Shown piece by piece: positions 53,216 through 61,836 of a stretch of 64,000 nucleotides of DNA. The stretch spans positions 1-64,000 of the forward strand of contig NZ_QBKN01000006.1 of NCBI RefSeq assembly GCF_003054175.1, read 5' to 3'. The DNA is from Allosediminivita pacifica. GTDB lineage: Bacteria > Pseudomonadota > Alphaproteobacteria > Rhodobacterales > Rhodobacteraceae. Position numbers and translations under genes: made by a program. The notes under the pieces were generated by a model. That model had not been told where the DNA came from. It worked only from the letters and a program-made list of their open reading frames with translations, and did no database searches. Positions within the stretch are counted from its first letter, which is position 1. The number at the start of each line of letters is the position of its first letter.

Positions 53216-54703
53216 TTGGAACTAAGCGCCGGAAATTCTGTCTGGCCCAAGTGGCTTTCGCTGATCGTGGCGGGTCTGAGCGCGGCCGTGCTGATTGTCG
53301 GCTGGGGGGCGGGTGTCGACGCCTTCACGCGGATCCGTCCGGATTTCGCGGCCATGGTGCCGAGCACGACCCTCTGTTTCATGCTGCTTTCCGCCGGCAT
53401 TTACGCGCACGCGACCGGCCGGGACCGGACATGGCCGAGACTGTGCGCCGGGTTTGCCGGAGGCATCGCCGCCGTAAACCTGATCCTGGCCAGCTTCCAA
53501 ATCGGCGTGCAACTCGACAACCTGGTCGTCCCCTCAATGGCTGCAGACGACGGCATGGCCTTTGCCACCTCGGGTTCGGTGCTGCTTGCCGCCTACAGCC
53601 TGTTTGCGCTGACGCGGAAGGACGGAGAGGCGCCAGCGTTTCAGTGGACGGCGACGCTGGGTCTGCTGGCCGCGCTGGTTGCGCTGGTGGGCTATGCCTT
53701 CGACACCCGCGCGCTTTACGACGTCTTCGTCTTTACCGCCATGGCGCTGCACACGGCGGTCCTGTTCGTCTTCGTGTTCGCCGCGCTCCTGCTTCTTGCG
53801 CCGGGTCGGAGCTGGGTCGCCATCCTGGTCGGCCGCGGGCCCGGCAGTGTGGGGGCGCGGCGTCTTCTGCCGCTGGTGGCGCTGGCGCCGGTCGCCCTGT
53901 GTTTCGTCGCGCTGCAACTGACGGACGTGGGGCTTTTCAACGCGAACTTCCGGCTCAGCCTGCTTGCCATCGTGATGATGGCGATCGCCACATGGGCGGT
54001 TTTGAGAAACGGTCACCTCATGAACGAGGCCGATCGCGACCGGGCCCAGCTTGTGCAGGACCTGAGACAGACGAGCGCCGAGCGGGCGCTTCTGCTCAAG
54101 GAGCTCTACCACCGGGTCAAGAACAACCTGCAGCAGATCAATGCCATGCTGCGGATCGAGGCGCGGAAGTTCGATGATCCGCAGCTGACCGAGTCGTTTC
54201 GGGCCGTGTCGGACAGGGTGGCAGCCCTTGGCACGGTGCATCAGCTTCTGATCTCGTCACCGACTCCATCGGAAGTGGAGGTGAAGGAATTCCTCGAGGT
54301 GCTCTGCAAGGGCGTCGCGGTCAGCAACAGTCTCGAGCGTCGCGGGATCGAGCTGATCGTCGAAGCGGACGATGGCCGCGCCCATATCGAGGTCGCGATC
54401 TCGATGGGGCTGCTCGTGAACGAGCTGGTCATGAACGCGATCAAGCATGCTTTCGCCGACGGTCCCGGCAGGATTGTCGTCAGCTATGAAAACCGTCCCG
54501 ACTGCCTGATGCTTGTCGTGTCCGACACCGGCGCCGGAACAAGTGATCCGGCGCAGGTCTTCGAAACCAAGGGGACCGGGAGCCTGATCATTCGGAGCAT
54601 GGTCTCGCAGCTGAAGGCCGACATGCAGGTCAGAAACTCCGGCGGCCTTGTCGTGGAAGTGCGAATTCCCCCGGATATCAACGAAATGGACCGCTATGAA
54701 TAA
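53216..54703 (+). CDS. HWE/HisKA_2-type sensor histidine kinase
   Basis: A 495-aa membrane sensor kinase. Residues 10-270 hold about seven predicted helices, a large membrane sensor with no recognised ligand domain. The kinase part has the H-box LLKELYHRVKNNLQQINAMLRIEAR (phospho-His), N-box NELVMNAIKHAF, and SDTGAG. This is the HisKA_2 group, common in alphaproteobacterial stress signalling. Translation is best placed at TTG 53216, which has GCAGGA upstream; no ATG is suitably near. The next gene, a receiver protein, overlaps by eight bases. Confidence 0.85.
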   Translation: MELSAGNSVWPKWLSLIVAGLSAAVLIVGWGAGVDAFTRIRPDFAAMVPSTTLCFMLLSAGIYAHATGRDRTWPRLCAGFAGGIAAVNLILASFQIGVQLDNLVVPSMAADDGMAFATSGSVLLAAYSLFALTRKDGEAPAFQWTATLGLLAALVALVGYAFDTRALYDVFVFTAMALHTAVLFVFVFAALLLLAPGRSWVAILVGRGPGSVGARRLLPLVALAPVALCFVALQLTDVGLFNANFRLSLLAIVMMAIATWAVLRNGHLMNEADRDRAQLVQDLRQTSAERALLLKELYHRVKNNLQQINAMLRIEARKFDDPQLTESFRAVSDRVAALGTVHQLLISSPTPSEVEVKEFLEVLCKGVAVSNSLERRGIELIVEADDGRAHIEVAISMGLLVNELVMNAIKHAFADGPGRIVVSYENRPDCLMLVVSDTGAGTSDPAQVFETKGTGSLIIRSMVSQLKADMQVRNSGGLVVEVRIPPDINEMDRYE

Positions 54704-55058
54704 CGTCAATATCGTCATCGTCGAGGACGATGTCCTGATTGCAGAGGATCTCCGCGCCATGTGCGAGGAATTCGACGCCAACGTGGTCGGAATGGCCCAT
54801 TCGGTCGAAGAGGCCTTTGACGTTATCGAAAATTCGGATGCGCAATATGTCCTCATGGACGTGCGGCTGGGCGGAAAACGCGACGGTGTCGATGTGGCGC
54901 AGTGGGTTTATGACGTGAAGCCGGACATGAAGCTGGTCTTCATCACGGGGTCGAACGAGCCGCCGACCATCGAGCGTATCCACCAGGACCATCCCTTCCG
55001 GATCCTGATCAAGCCGATCCAGCCCGAACAGCTTCGCGAAGCGCTGACGGCCAAGTGA
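54696..55058 (+). CDS. Stand-alone response regulator receiver protein
   Basis: A 120-aa CheY-like single receiver domain with no output domain. The acidic pocket is VEDDVLIAED (Asp11, Asp12), the phosphorylation site Asp55 in VLMDVRLGG, a Thr in FITGS, and Lys in ILIKPIQP. It overlaps the kinase gene, so it is almost certainly its phosphoryl partner. Single receivers with HWE kinases often pass the phosphoryl group to another protein, or tune the general stress response. Confidence 0.88.
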   Translation: MNNVNIVIVEDDVLIAEDLRAMCEEFDANVVGMAHSVEEAFDVIENSDAQYVLMDVRLGGKRDGVDVAQWVYDVKPDMKLVFITGSNEPPTIERIHQDHPFRILIKPIQPEQLREALTAK

Positions 55059-55083
55059 CGCCTTGCGTCCCTGTCCTGCGGGA

Positions 55084-55767
55084 TCAGCCCTCGGGTTCGA
55101 AGAACTCGGGGACCTGACGGGCGATTTCGGGCAGGTCGCTCAGCACGCCGCGCAGGTGCTGGCGCATGGCGGATGAGGCGGCGTCGGGATCGCGCGCCTC
55201 GATGGCGGCGAGTACGGCGCGGTGCTGGTCCACCAGCCGTTCGGTGGGCAGGTAGCGCGTCGAGAGAAAGCGCACCCGGTCCATCTGGCCCTTCACCTCT
55301 TCCACGATGCGCCAGGCAAAGGTCTTGTCGGCGGCCTGGGCGAGCGTGTGGTGGAAGGCTTCGTCCAGACGGATGAAGGCGGCGGCGTCGCCGTCGACGC
55401 CCGCCTGCTGCTCGATCAGATCGGCCAGGCGCTCGGTGGTGCCGGGGGCGGGGTCCTCGGCTACGAGGCGGGCGATGTCGGCCTCGATGGCCTCGCGCAC
55501 GAAACGGGCGTCGGTGACGCCGCGGATCGAGATGCGCCGCACGAGGGTGCCGCGCTGGGGCAGGACCTGCACGAGGCCGGCGTCGGCCAGCCGGAAGAAG
55601 GCTTCGCGGACGGGCTGGCGGGAGACCTCGTAGTGGCGGGCAATCTCGGTTTCCGAGATGCGGGTGCCCGGCGTGATCTGGCCCGAAATGATGCGGTCGC
55701 GCATGTGCTTGTAGACCTGCGGTCCGAGGGCACCTTCGGAGAGGTTGAGGCCGGGCTGGAGAGGCAT
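55084..55767 (-). CDS. GntR family (FCD domain) transcriptional regulator
   Basis: A 227-aa regulator. Residues 15-80 form a winged HTH (QVYKHMRDRIISGQITPGTRISETEIARHYEVSRQPVREAFF), followed by the FCD ligand domain (DARFVREAIEADIARLV, DEAFHHTLAQAADKTF). The FCD subgroup often senses sugar acids. It is downstream of uxuA and carries an operator-like motif 13 bases before its start that recurs before dctP, so it probably represses itself and the whole TRAP/uxuA operon. ATG 55767 follows GGAGAGGC. Confidence 0.88.
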   Translation of the reverse strand: MPLQPGLNLSEGALGPQVYKHMRDRIISGQITPGTRISETEIARHYEVSRQPVREAFFRLADAGLVQVLPQRGTLVRRISIRGVTDARFVREAIEADIARLVAEDPAPGTTERLADLIEQQAGVDGDAAAFIRLDEAFHHTLAQAADKTFAWRIVEEVKGQMDRVRFLSTRYLPTERLVDQHRAVLAAIEARDPDAASSAMRQHLRGVLSDLPEIARQVPEFFEPEG

Positions 55768-55779
55768 CTGGTCAGGGCT

Positions 55780-55794
55780 ACTAGTATTCAAGTT
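55780..55794. promoter_or_regulatory. Operator-like motif before the GntR gene
   Basis: ACTAGTATTCAAGTT lies 13 bases upstream of the GntR start. Its core, CTTGAATACTAG on the other strand, resembles the palindromic sites of FadR-group regulators. A nearly identical motif precedes dctP (59991-60005). Confidence 0.6.
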
Positions 55795-55877
55795 TGCGGG
55801 TTTCCCCTGTCTAGCTGCGATCCCGTGACGTGCCAAGGAGTATCCACGGCGGGTCGAGGCGCTGCAAGTTGCCATGG

Positions 55878-57083
55878 TCATGCCTCTCTGCGGGCGAGGC
55901 CGAGGGCAAGGCCGCGGATTTCGGCCAAGCCCCGCATGCGGCCCACAAGCGGATAGCCCGCCTGGGCGCCACGGTCGTGATCCTCGAGCATCTCGCGACC
56001 GTGGTCCGGGCGCATGGGGATCTGGTGGTCCGCGCGGCCCTCGGTGCGGCGGCGGGTCTCTTCCTCCAGAACGGCGGCGACCAGATCGGCCATGTCCACG
56101 TCGCCATCGAGGTGGTCGGATTCGTGGAAGCTGCCGGTGAGGGCGGGTGTTTCGCGCCGCACGTTGCGCAGGTGCAGGAAGGAGACGCGGTGGCCGAGGC
56201 GCCGCATGAGGCCGGGCACATCGGCGTCGCCGCGTGCGCCGAGTGAGCCGGAGCAGAGCGTGATGCCGTTGGCGGGGCTGTCGACGGCCTCGGTCAGGAA
56301 GCGGTAGTCCGCCTCGGTTGACATGATGCGCGGCAGGCCGAGCAGCGGGAAGGGCGGATCGTCGGGATGGCAGCAGAGGCGGAGGCCCAGCTCTTCGGCC
56401 AGTGGTACGACTTCCTGCAGAAAGGCGGCGAGGTTGTCGCGCAGGTCGTCGGCGGTGAGGCCGTCGTATTCCGCGAGCCGCTCGCGGATCTGCGCGGGGC
56501 CGGGGGCCGCTCCTTCGCCGGGAAGGCCCGAGAGGACCGCCTGACCGATGCCGTCCAGCCGCTCGGCGTCGGTCTCGGCGCGGCGCTCTGCCACCGCGCG
56601 GGCGGTGGCGTCGTCCCAGCCGTCCTGCGCGCCGGGGCGTTCCAGCACGAAAGCATCGAACAGGGCAAAGTCGATGTGGTCGTAGCGCATGCAGGCCGTG
56701 CCCTCGGGTGTGGGCGCGGCAAGCTGCGTGCGGGTCCAGTCGAGCACGGGCATGAAGTTGTAGCACACCGTGCGGATGCCGGCGGCGGCGATGTTGCGGA
56801 GGCTTTCGCGGTAGGCGGCGATGTGGTCGGCGCATGGGCCGCGCCGCTGCTTGATCGCCTCGGTCACCGGGAGACTCTCGACCACCTCCCAGGCAAGGCC
56901 CGAGGGGCTGCCGCAGGCCAGGGTGGCGACCTCGGCCTGGCGGAGGGCGATCTCCTCGGGCGTCCAGACCTGCCCGGGCGGGACGTGGTGCAAGGCGGTC
57001 ACGATGCCCTCGACCCCGCACTGGCGGATTTCGTCGATGGTGGTTCTGTCGGACGGGCCGAACCAGCGCCAGGTCTGTCTCAT
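55878..57083 (-). CDS. uxuA: Mannonate dehydratase
   Basis: Converts D-mannonate to 2-keto-3-deoxy-D-gluconate in hexuronate catabolism; 401 aa, UxuA TIM-barrel family. Family segments: the N-terminal MRQTWRWFGPSDRTTIDEIRQCGVEGIVTALHHVP, CYNFMPVLDWTRT, CCHPDDPPFPLLGLPRI, ITLCSGSLGARGDADVPG, LHLRNVRRE and the late HQIPMRPDHGREMLEDH. These contain the metal-binding Cys and His residues. It lies between the TRAP permease gene and the GntR regulator in one direction, so it is the enzyme of this transport operon. Confidence 0.95.
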   Translation of the reverse strand: MRQTWRWFGPSDRTTIDEIRQCGVEGIVTALHHVPPGQVWTPEEIALRQAEVATLACGSPSGLAWEVVESLPVTEAIKQRRGPCADHIAAYRESLRNIAAAGIRTVCYNFMPVLDWTRTQLAAPTPEGTACMRYDHIDFALFDAFVLERPGAQDGWDDATARAVAERRAETDAERLDGIGQAVLSGLPGEGAAPGPAQIRERLAEYDGLTADDLRDNLAAFLQEVVPLAEELGLRLCCHPDDPPFPLLGLPRIMSTEADYRFLTEAVDSPANGITLCSGSLGARGDADVPGLMRRLGHRVSFLHLRNVRRETPALTGSFHESDHLDGDVDMADLVAAVLEEETRRRTEGRADHQIPMRPDHGREMLEDHDRGAQAGYPLVGRMRGLAEIRGLALGLARREA

Positions 57084-57096
57084 TGTCTTAAACCTT

Positions 57097-58377
57097 TCAG
57101 CCGAAGGCCCAGTTCGGGATGAAGAGCACCAGCTCGGGCAAGGCGAGCAGCAGGATCACCAGCCCCAGCACGGCGGCGAGGAAGGGCAGGGCTTCCCGCA
57201 CGTAGTCCTCGACCTTGCAGTCGAGGAGGCTGCAGACCGTGTACATGCAGACCCCCACCGGCGGGGTCATGGAGCCCAGCGTGACCAGCGTCATCATCAG
57301 GATGCCGAAGTGGACCGGGTCGAAGCCGACATTCTCGATGATCGGCACGAAGATGGGGGTGAGCAGGAGCACCAAGATGGTGCTTTCCAGGAACAGCCCC
57401 GCCACGAAGAGGAACAGGAGGATCGCCCCCACCACCAGCACAGGGTTCTGAAGCCCCTCGATCAGAAGCGCCGAGAGGTCCTGCGGCACGCGCAGGAAGG
57501 TGATGGCAAAGCCGATCATGCCGGACATGAGGATGATGAGCATGATCATCCCGATGTCCGAGACCGAGGCCGAGAAGGCCTCGCGCAGGCCGTCGAAGGA
57601 CAAGGCGCCGTGGGCGAACCGGCCCACGAGGATGGCATAGACCACGGCAAAGGCGCCGACCTCGGAAGGGGTGAAAAGCCCGCCGCGGATCGACACGATC
57701 AGCAGCACGGGGAACAGCAGTGCCCACTTGGCGTCCCAGGCTGTCCTCGCCAGCGCGGCGCGGGTGGGTTTCTTGGCCTCGGGGTTCACGTAGCCCCGCT
57801 TGCGCGCCACCAGCCAGGCGGTGACCATCAGCACGGTCATCATGAGAACGCCCGGCACGATGCCGGCAAGGAACAACCGCCCGATCGAGACCTCGCCCAC
57901 GAAGCCGTAGAGGATCAGACCGATGGACGGCGGAATGGTCGAGGTGATGAGCGACGACAACGCGATGACGGCGGCGGAAAATCCGCGGGCATAGCCCTCG
58001 CGCTCCATCTGCGGACCCAGCACGCGGCTCTCCATGGCGGCATCGGCCACGGCTGAGCCCGAGACGCCGCCCATGAGGGTCGAGAGGATGATGGAGACCT
58101 GCGCAAGGCCCCCCGCCATCCAGGCGACCGCGGTGCGCGAGAAGGCGAACAGCCGTTCGGTGATGCCGCTTTCGTTCATAAGGTGCCCGGCAAGCACGAA
58201 GAAGGGCACGGCCAGCAGCGGGAAGCTCTGCGAGACCGAGGCGACGCGTTGCACGCCGATCTGGATCGGCATGACGCCGTTGGTGGCAAAGAAGGTGAAG
58301 CCCGCGATGCCGATGGCGAAGGCGATGGGCAGCCCGGTCACCAGCAGGACAAGGAAGACGAGCGAAATCAGTCCCAT
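57097..58377 (-). CDS. TRAP transporter large permease, DctM
   Basis: A 426-aa inner-membrane protein with about 12 helices, the transport channel of a tripartite ATP-independent periplasmic importer. Segments: LPIAFAIGIAGFTFF, LMGGVSGSAVADAAM, ALSSLITSTIPPSIGLILYG, RGGLFTPSEVGAFAVVYAILVG, TPPVGVCMYTVCS. The start overlaps dctQ by ten bases. Together with dctQ and dctP it likely brings in a sugar acid for uxuA. Confidence 0.95.
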   Translation of the reverse strand: MGLISLVFLVLLVTGLPIAFAIGIAGFTFFATNGVMPIQIGVQRVASVSQSFPLLAVPFFVLAGHLMNESGITERLFAFSRTAVAWMAGGLAQVSIILSTLMGGVSGSAVADAAMESRVLGPQMEREGYARGFSAAVIALSSLITSTIPPSIGLILYGFVGEVSIGRLFLAGIVPGVLMMTVLMVTAWLVARKRGYVNPEAKKPTRAALARTAWDAKWALLFPVLLIVSIRGGLFTPSEVGAFAVVYAILVGRFAHGALSFDGLREAFSASVSDIGMIMLIILMSGMIGFAITFLRVPQDLSALLIEGLQNPVLVVGAILLFLFVAGLFLESTILVLLLTPIFVPIIENVGFDPVHFGILMMTLVTLGSMTPPVGVCMYTVCSLLDCKVEDYVREALPFLAAVLGLVILLLALPELVLFIPNWAFG

Positions 58378-58901
58378 GCGGTCTGTGCCTCTGATTTGGC
58401 GGGGGCCGGGGGCCCGTTGTCGGTGCGTGCGAAGACAAGCCGTTCGCCCGCCGGGTCGCGCAGGGCGCGGAGCGCGTTGGCGATGACGCAGATGCCGAGG
58501 TGGACCGAGCCCACCGGCACGGCGACGGTGACCAGCCAGTAGGGCAGCCCGCTATCGCCGAAGATCCGCGCCGTGTTCATCAGGGTCAGCTTCCAGCCCT
58601 GCCAGGCGAGCATCCCAAGAAAGACCAGCACCACCGCGGCAAGCGCCAGTTCGAGGCCGAGCCGCCCGCGACGCGGCAGGCGCGCGACGAGGAGATCGAC
58701 GCCAAGGTGCGCGTGCCGGCGCATGGCGCGGGCGGCGCCGACGAAGCAGAGCCAGATGAACAGCAGCTGTGCCATGTCCACCGACCAGATCAGCGGGTGA
58801 CCGGTGAAACGCATCACCGCCGCGACGAAGACAAGGCCGGTGATCACGGCGAGCAGTACCGCACCCAGCCAGAACTCGGCGCGATCGAGGATGTCGAGCA
58901 T
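58368..58901 (-). CDS. TRAP transporter small permease, DctQ
   Basis: A 177-aa membrane subunit with four helices (about 11-32, 46-65, 88-108 and 128-150). Typical DctQ segments are FVAAVMRFTGHPLIWSVDMAQLLFIWLCFVGAARAMRRHAHLGVDLL. It overlaps dctM at its end and is separated from dctP by 60 bases holding a perfect 11-bp hairpin. Confidence 0.9.
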   Translation of the reverse strand: MLDILDRAEFWLGAVLLAVITGLVFVAAVMRFTGHPLIWSVDMAQLLFIWLCFVGAARAMRRHAHLGVDLLVARLPRRGRLGLELALAAVVLVFLGMLAWQGWKLTLMNTARIFGDSGLPYWLVTVAVPVGSVHLGICVIANALRALRDPAGERLVFARTDNGPPAPAKSEAQTAWD

Positions 58902-58917
58902 GCGGGATACCTCCGGA

Positions 58918-58944
58918 AAGGGGCGCGCGACCGGCGCGCCCCTT
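58918..58944 (-). other. Perfect 11-bp hairpin between dctP and dctQ
   Basis: AAGGGGCGCGC pairs fully with GCGCGCCCCTT around a five-base loop, just after the dctP stop. No long T-run follows on the minus strand. In TRAP and ABC operons such hairpins keep binding-protein mRNA more abundant than permease mRNA. Confidence 0.6.
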
Positions 58945-58961
58945 CGGTCGGGTGGGGCGCC

Positions 58962-59942
58962 TTATTCGGCGTCGAGGATGGCCTGCACCTCGGCGTGCAG
59001 GTCGGCGAGGTCGAGCGTCTCGTAGACCGGCTGCGTCGCCTCGATGAAGGGCGTCTTGTCGATCTCGTTCACCGCGACGCCGGCCTCGCGCAGGTCGGAC
59101 TTGATCTGCTCCAGCACGTCCTGCGTGCCCTGCGAGGCGATCTCGCCCGCGGCCAGCGCCTCGTCGCGGACGAGGGTCTGCAGGTCCTCGGGCAGGCTGT
59201 CGAACCACTGGGCCGAGGTCACAAGCCCGGTGATCAGGTTGATGTGGCCGGTGAGGGTAACCGTGTCGATGACCTCTTCGAGCTTGGCGCCAACCACGGC
59301 GGGAAGCTGGGCTTCGGCCGCGTCGATGGCGTTCTGCTGGATCGCCGAGTAGACCTCGCCCCAGGGCAGCGGCGTGGGCGTGGCGCCCATGGCGCGGATG
59401 GTTTCGGTCCAGACCGGGGCGCCGGGGGTACGCATGCGCACGCCGGCCAGATCCTCGGGCGTGGTGACCTCGACGTTGGTCAGAAGGTTCCGCTGGCCCT
59501 GCCACCAGTTGAAGCTGAGCACCTGAAGGCCCGCGCTGTCGTGCAGGTCCTGGCCCCATTCCTCGAAGAGGTCCGAGGTCACGACCTTGCGGATGCCCTC
59601 GTATCCGTCGGCGAGGAAGGGCGCGCCGAGGATGGCGAACTCGGGCGTGAAAACGGCAAGCCGCCCGCCGTCGGTGACGATGGCCACCGGCGCCCCGGCG
59701 CGGGCCTGTTCCAGCACGTCCTCGTTCGAGCCGAGCTGCGAGTTGGGGTAGAGCGTGACCTCGATCCGTCCGTCGGACTTTTCCTCGAGGTTGGTCTCGA
59801 AGCTTTCGAGACCTTTGTAGAGCGGGTCGCTCTGGGCCAGCGCGGTGTTCACGTTGAGCTGGAATTCCTGCGCCTGTGCAGCCTGAGCCAGGCCCAGCAC
59901 AGCCAGAAGAGACGCGGCAGCCGCGGTTCTGATCTCTGTCAT
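58962..59942 (-). CDS. TRAP transporter substrate-binding protein, DctP
   Basis: A 326-aa periplasmic solute receptor. Residues 1-24 are a signal peptide (SLLAVLGLAQAAQAQE). The DctP fold is seen in LNVNTALAQSDPLYKGLESFE, IEVTLYPNSQLGSNEDVLEQ, LEDLAGVRMRTPGAPVW (arginine for carboxylate binding) and WGEVYSAIQQNAIDAAEAQL. GGGAGGACATC precedes ATG 59942. It is the first gene of the operon, with the shared operator motif 49 bases upstream. By context it binds a uronate or aldonate. Confidence 0.92.
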   Translation of the reverse strand: MTEIRTAAAASLLAVLGLAQAAQAQEFQLNVNTALAQSDPLYKGLESFETNLEEKSDGRIEVTLYPNSQLGSNEDVLEQARAGAPVAIVTDGGRLAVFTPEFAILGAPFLADGYEGIRKVVTSDLFEEWGQDLHDSAGLQVLSFNWWQGQRNLLTNVEVTTPEDLAGVRMRTPGAPVWTETIRAMGATPTPLPWGEVYSAIQQNAIDAAEAQLPAVVGAKLEEVIDTVTLTGHINLITGLVTSAQWFDSLPEDLQTLVRDEALAAGEIASQGTQDVLEQIKSDLREAGVAVNEIDKTPFIEATQPVYETLDLADLHAEVQAILDAE

Positions 59943-60284
59943 GATGTCCTCCCTTTGGCGCCCCTCCGGCGCTCTGAGAGAAGATTGCAGACTAGTATGC
60001 AAGTTGTCAATTGGGGATAAGAGAAGCTCTCTAGTGAGATAATTTTTTAATCGTATAAGGTGTTTATATCTCGAAATTAATGTTAATAATGAATCTTCGG
60101 GCTGTTTTGTCTCGTCTCGGTCGGGCTCCCGTTTCGCGCGAAGACGGCTCCGTGCGGTCGAGTCCTCGGGGCGTGGCTACCCTCTGCTTGCGCCCACGGG
60201 GGCGTGGCCTAGCATGGTCCGTGGCGGTCGCTGGATCGCGTGGCCCCTCCGATCGTCGGGCGGGCAGACTTCAGTGGAGGACAC
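59943..60284. other. AT-rich divergent control region
   Basis: This 342-base gap lies between dctP (leftward) and the Gfo/Idh dehydrogenase (rightward). It has the shared operator motif at 59991-60005 and an AT-rich block at 60030-60090, likely promoters. No gene is convincing. Confidence 0.6.
59991..60005. promoter_or_regulatory. Operator-like motif before dctP
   Basis: ACTAGTATGCAAGTT differs from the motif before the GntR gene by a single base. It sits 49 bases from the dctP start, a good place for repression of the TRAP/uxuA operon, and 279 bases from the dehydrogenase start. Confidence 0.62.
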
Positions 60285-61277
60285 ATGACCCGACAGTGCA
60301 GATGGGGCATCATGGCAACCGGCGGGATCGCCGACAAATTCGTCAGCGATCTGATGACGGCGGGCCTGCCCGTGGCGGCGGCGGGATCGCGGTCGGGCAG
60401 CAAGGCGCAGGCTTTTGCCGAGGCGCATGGCATCCCGGCGGCACACGGCAGCTACGAGGCGCTGGTCGGCGATCCGAATGTGGACGTGGTCTATGTGGCG
60501 ACGCCGCATCCCTTTCACCTCGAAGGGGCCCGGCTGGCGCTTGAAGCCGGCAAGCATGTCCTGATCGAGAAACCGCTGGCCATGAATGGCCGCCAGGCGC
60601 GCGAACTGGCGGAATTGGCCGAGGCGAAGGGCCTGTTCCTGATGGAGGCCATGTGGACGCGGTTCCTGCCGCACATGGTGCGTCTGCGCGAGATCATTGC
60701 CGAAGGGACCCTGGGGCAGATCCGCAGCCTTCGCGCCGACCATTCGCAGGCGTTGCCCGATGATCCGGGGCACCGGCTCAACGACAAGGCGCTGGGCGGT
60801 GGCGCGCTGCTGGATCTGGGCATCTACCCGGTGTCCTTTGCCTGGGACGTGCTGGGCGCGCCCGAGGAGGTGCACGCGGTGGGTCGCTTCAAGGAGACGG
60901 GCGCCGATGCCGGGGTCGAGATCGTCATGCGGCATGGCGGCGGGGCGCTGTCTCAGATGTCCTGCGCCAGCGATTTTGCCGGGCCGAATACCGCGCAGAT
61001 CGTCGGTGAGAAGGCGATCGTGGAGATCGACGCGGTCTGGTATACGCCCAGCCGTCTGCGGGTGGTGTCGCATGACGGCGCGGTGCTGGAAGAGTTCGAC
61101 ACGCGGCCCGAGGGGCGCGGCATGGAGTGCCAGGCGCTGGCGGTGCAGGAGGCCGTGCTTGGCGGACGGACCTCGGATCCGCGGATGAGGCCGGCGCAGA
61201 CCGTGCAGATCATGGAGACCATGGACCGGATCCGCGCCGAGATCGGGCTGAGTTACGAGGCGGACACGGCGGGCTGA
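60285..61277 (+). CDS. Gfo/Idh/MocA family NAD(P)-dependent oxidoreductase
   Basis: A 330-aa sugar (or sugar-acid) dehydrogenase. The nucleotide-binding start is WGIMATGGIADKFVSDL, then VYVATPHPFHLEGARLALEAGKHVLIEKPLAMN, whose EKP Lys is catalytic. The C-terminal GGGALLDLGIYPVSFAWDVLG has the active-site Asp and Tyr region. It is divergent from the TRAP operon and near its operator, so it may feed sugars or uronates into that pathway. TGGAGGACAC precedes ATG 60285. Confidence 0.88.
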   Translation: MTRQCRWGIMATGGIADKFVSDLMTAGLPVAAAGSRSGSKAQAFAEAHGIPAAHGSYEALVGDPNVDVVYVATPHPFHLEGARLALEAGKHVLIEKPLAMNGRQARELAELAEAKGLFLMEAMWTRFLPHMVRLREIIAEGTLGQIRSLRADHSQALPDDPGHRLNDKALGGGALLDLGIYPVSFAWDVLGAPEEVHAVGRFKETGADAGVEIVMRHGGGALSQMSCASDFAGPNTAQIVGEKAIVEIDAVWYTPSRLRVVSHDGAVLEEFDTRPEGRGMECQALAVQEAVLGGRTSDPRMRPAQTVQIMETMDRIRAEIGLSYEADTAG

Positions 61278-61292
61278 GAGCCCGCCGGTTGC

Positions 61293-61751
61293 TCAGACCC
61301 TGCGGTCGAGCTTGGTGCTGAGATGCACCAGGCTTTCGGAGCTGCGCACGCCCTTGGCCTCTCCGATGCGGTCGAGGGTTTCGTCCAGCTCCTCGGTCGT
61401 GTCGGCGGCCAGTTCCACGATGAAATCGACGCGCCCAGAGGTGGTGTGCACCGAGCGGACCTGCGGCAGGCTTTCGAGCCGAGCCAGCACGCCGGGGCCG
61501 CTGCGCGGCTCGACCGAGACCATGGCGGTGGCGCGGATCGGCGCGGAGAGCCGGGGCCCCGCACGCAGGGTGAAGCCGGAAATGACGCCGCGTGCCAGAA
61601 GGCGCTCGATGCGGGCCTGCACGGTGGTGCGTGCGAGCCCGAGCCGGCGGGCCAGTGTCGCGGCGGGCGCGCGCGCATCCTCGGCCAGCAGCGCCACGAG
61701 GCGGCGGTCGGTTTCGTCGATATGCGGGTTTGCGTCGTCGGATCGATTCAT
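61293..61751 (-). CDS. Lrp/AsnC family transcriptional regulator
   Basis: A 152-aa regulator. Residues 8-60 are an HTH (IDETDRRLVALLAEDARAPAATLARRLGLARTTVQARIERLL), followed by the RAM/ACT effector domain (RATAMVSVEPRSGPGVLARLESL). Lrp proteins respond to amino acids. It is divergent from a PLP decarboxylase gene over 85 bases, so it probably controls that gene in response to ornithine, lysine or a related amino acid. ATG 61751 is the chosen start. Confidence 0.88.
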   Translation of the reverse strand: MNRSDDANPHIDETDRRLVALLAEDARAPAATLARRLGLARTTVQARIERLLARGVISGFTLRAGPRLSAPIRATAMVSVEPRSGPGVLARLESLPQVRSVHTTSGRVDFIVELAADTTEELDETLDRIGEAKGVRSSESLVHLSTKLDRRV

Positions 61752-61836
61752 GCTGCGCTCAGATTGCCGCATCGGACCACGCGATGCGACGGAAAGTTCT
61801 GCCATGATTCCGGGAAAATCAAACCCGGAGGGCAGT

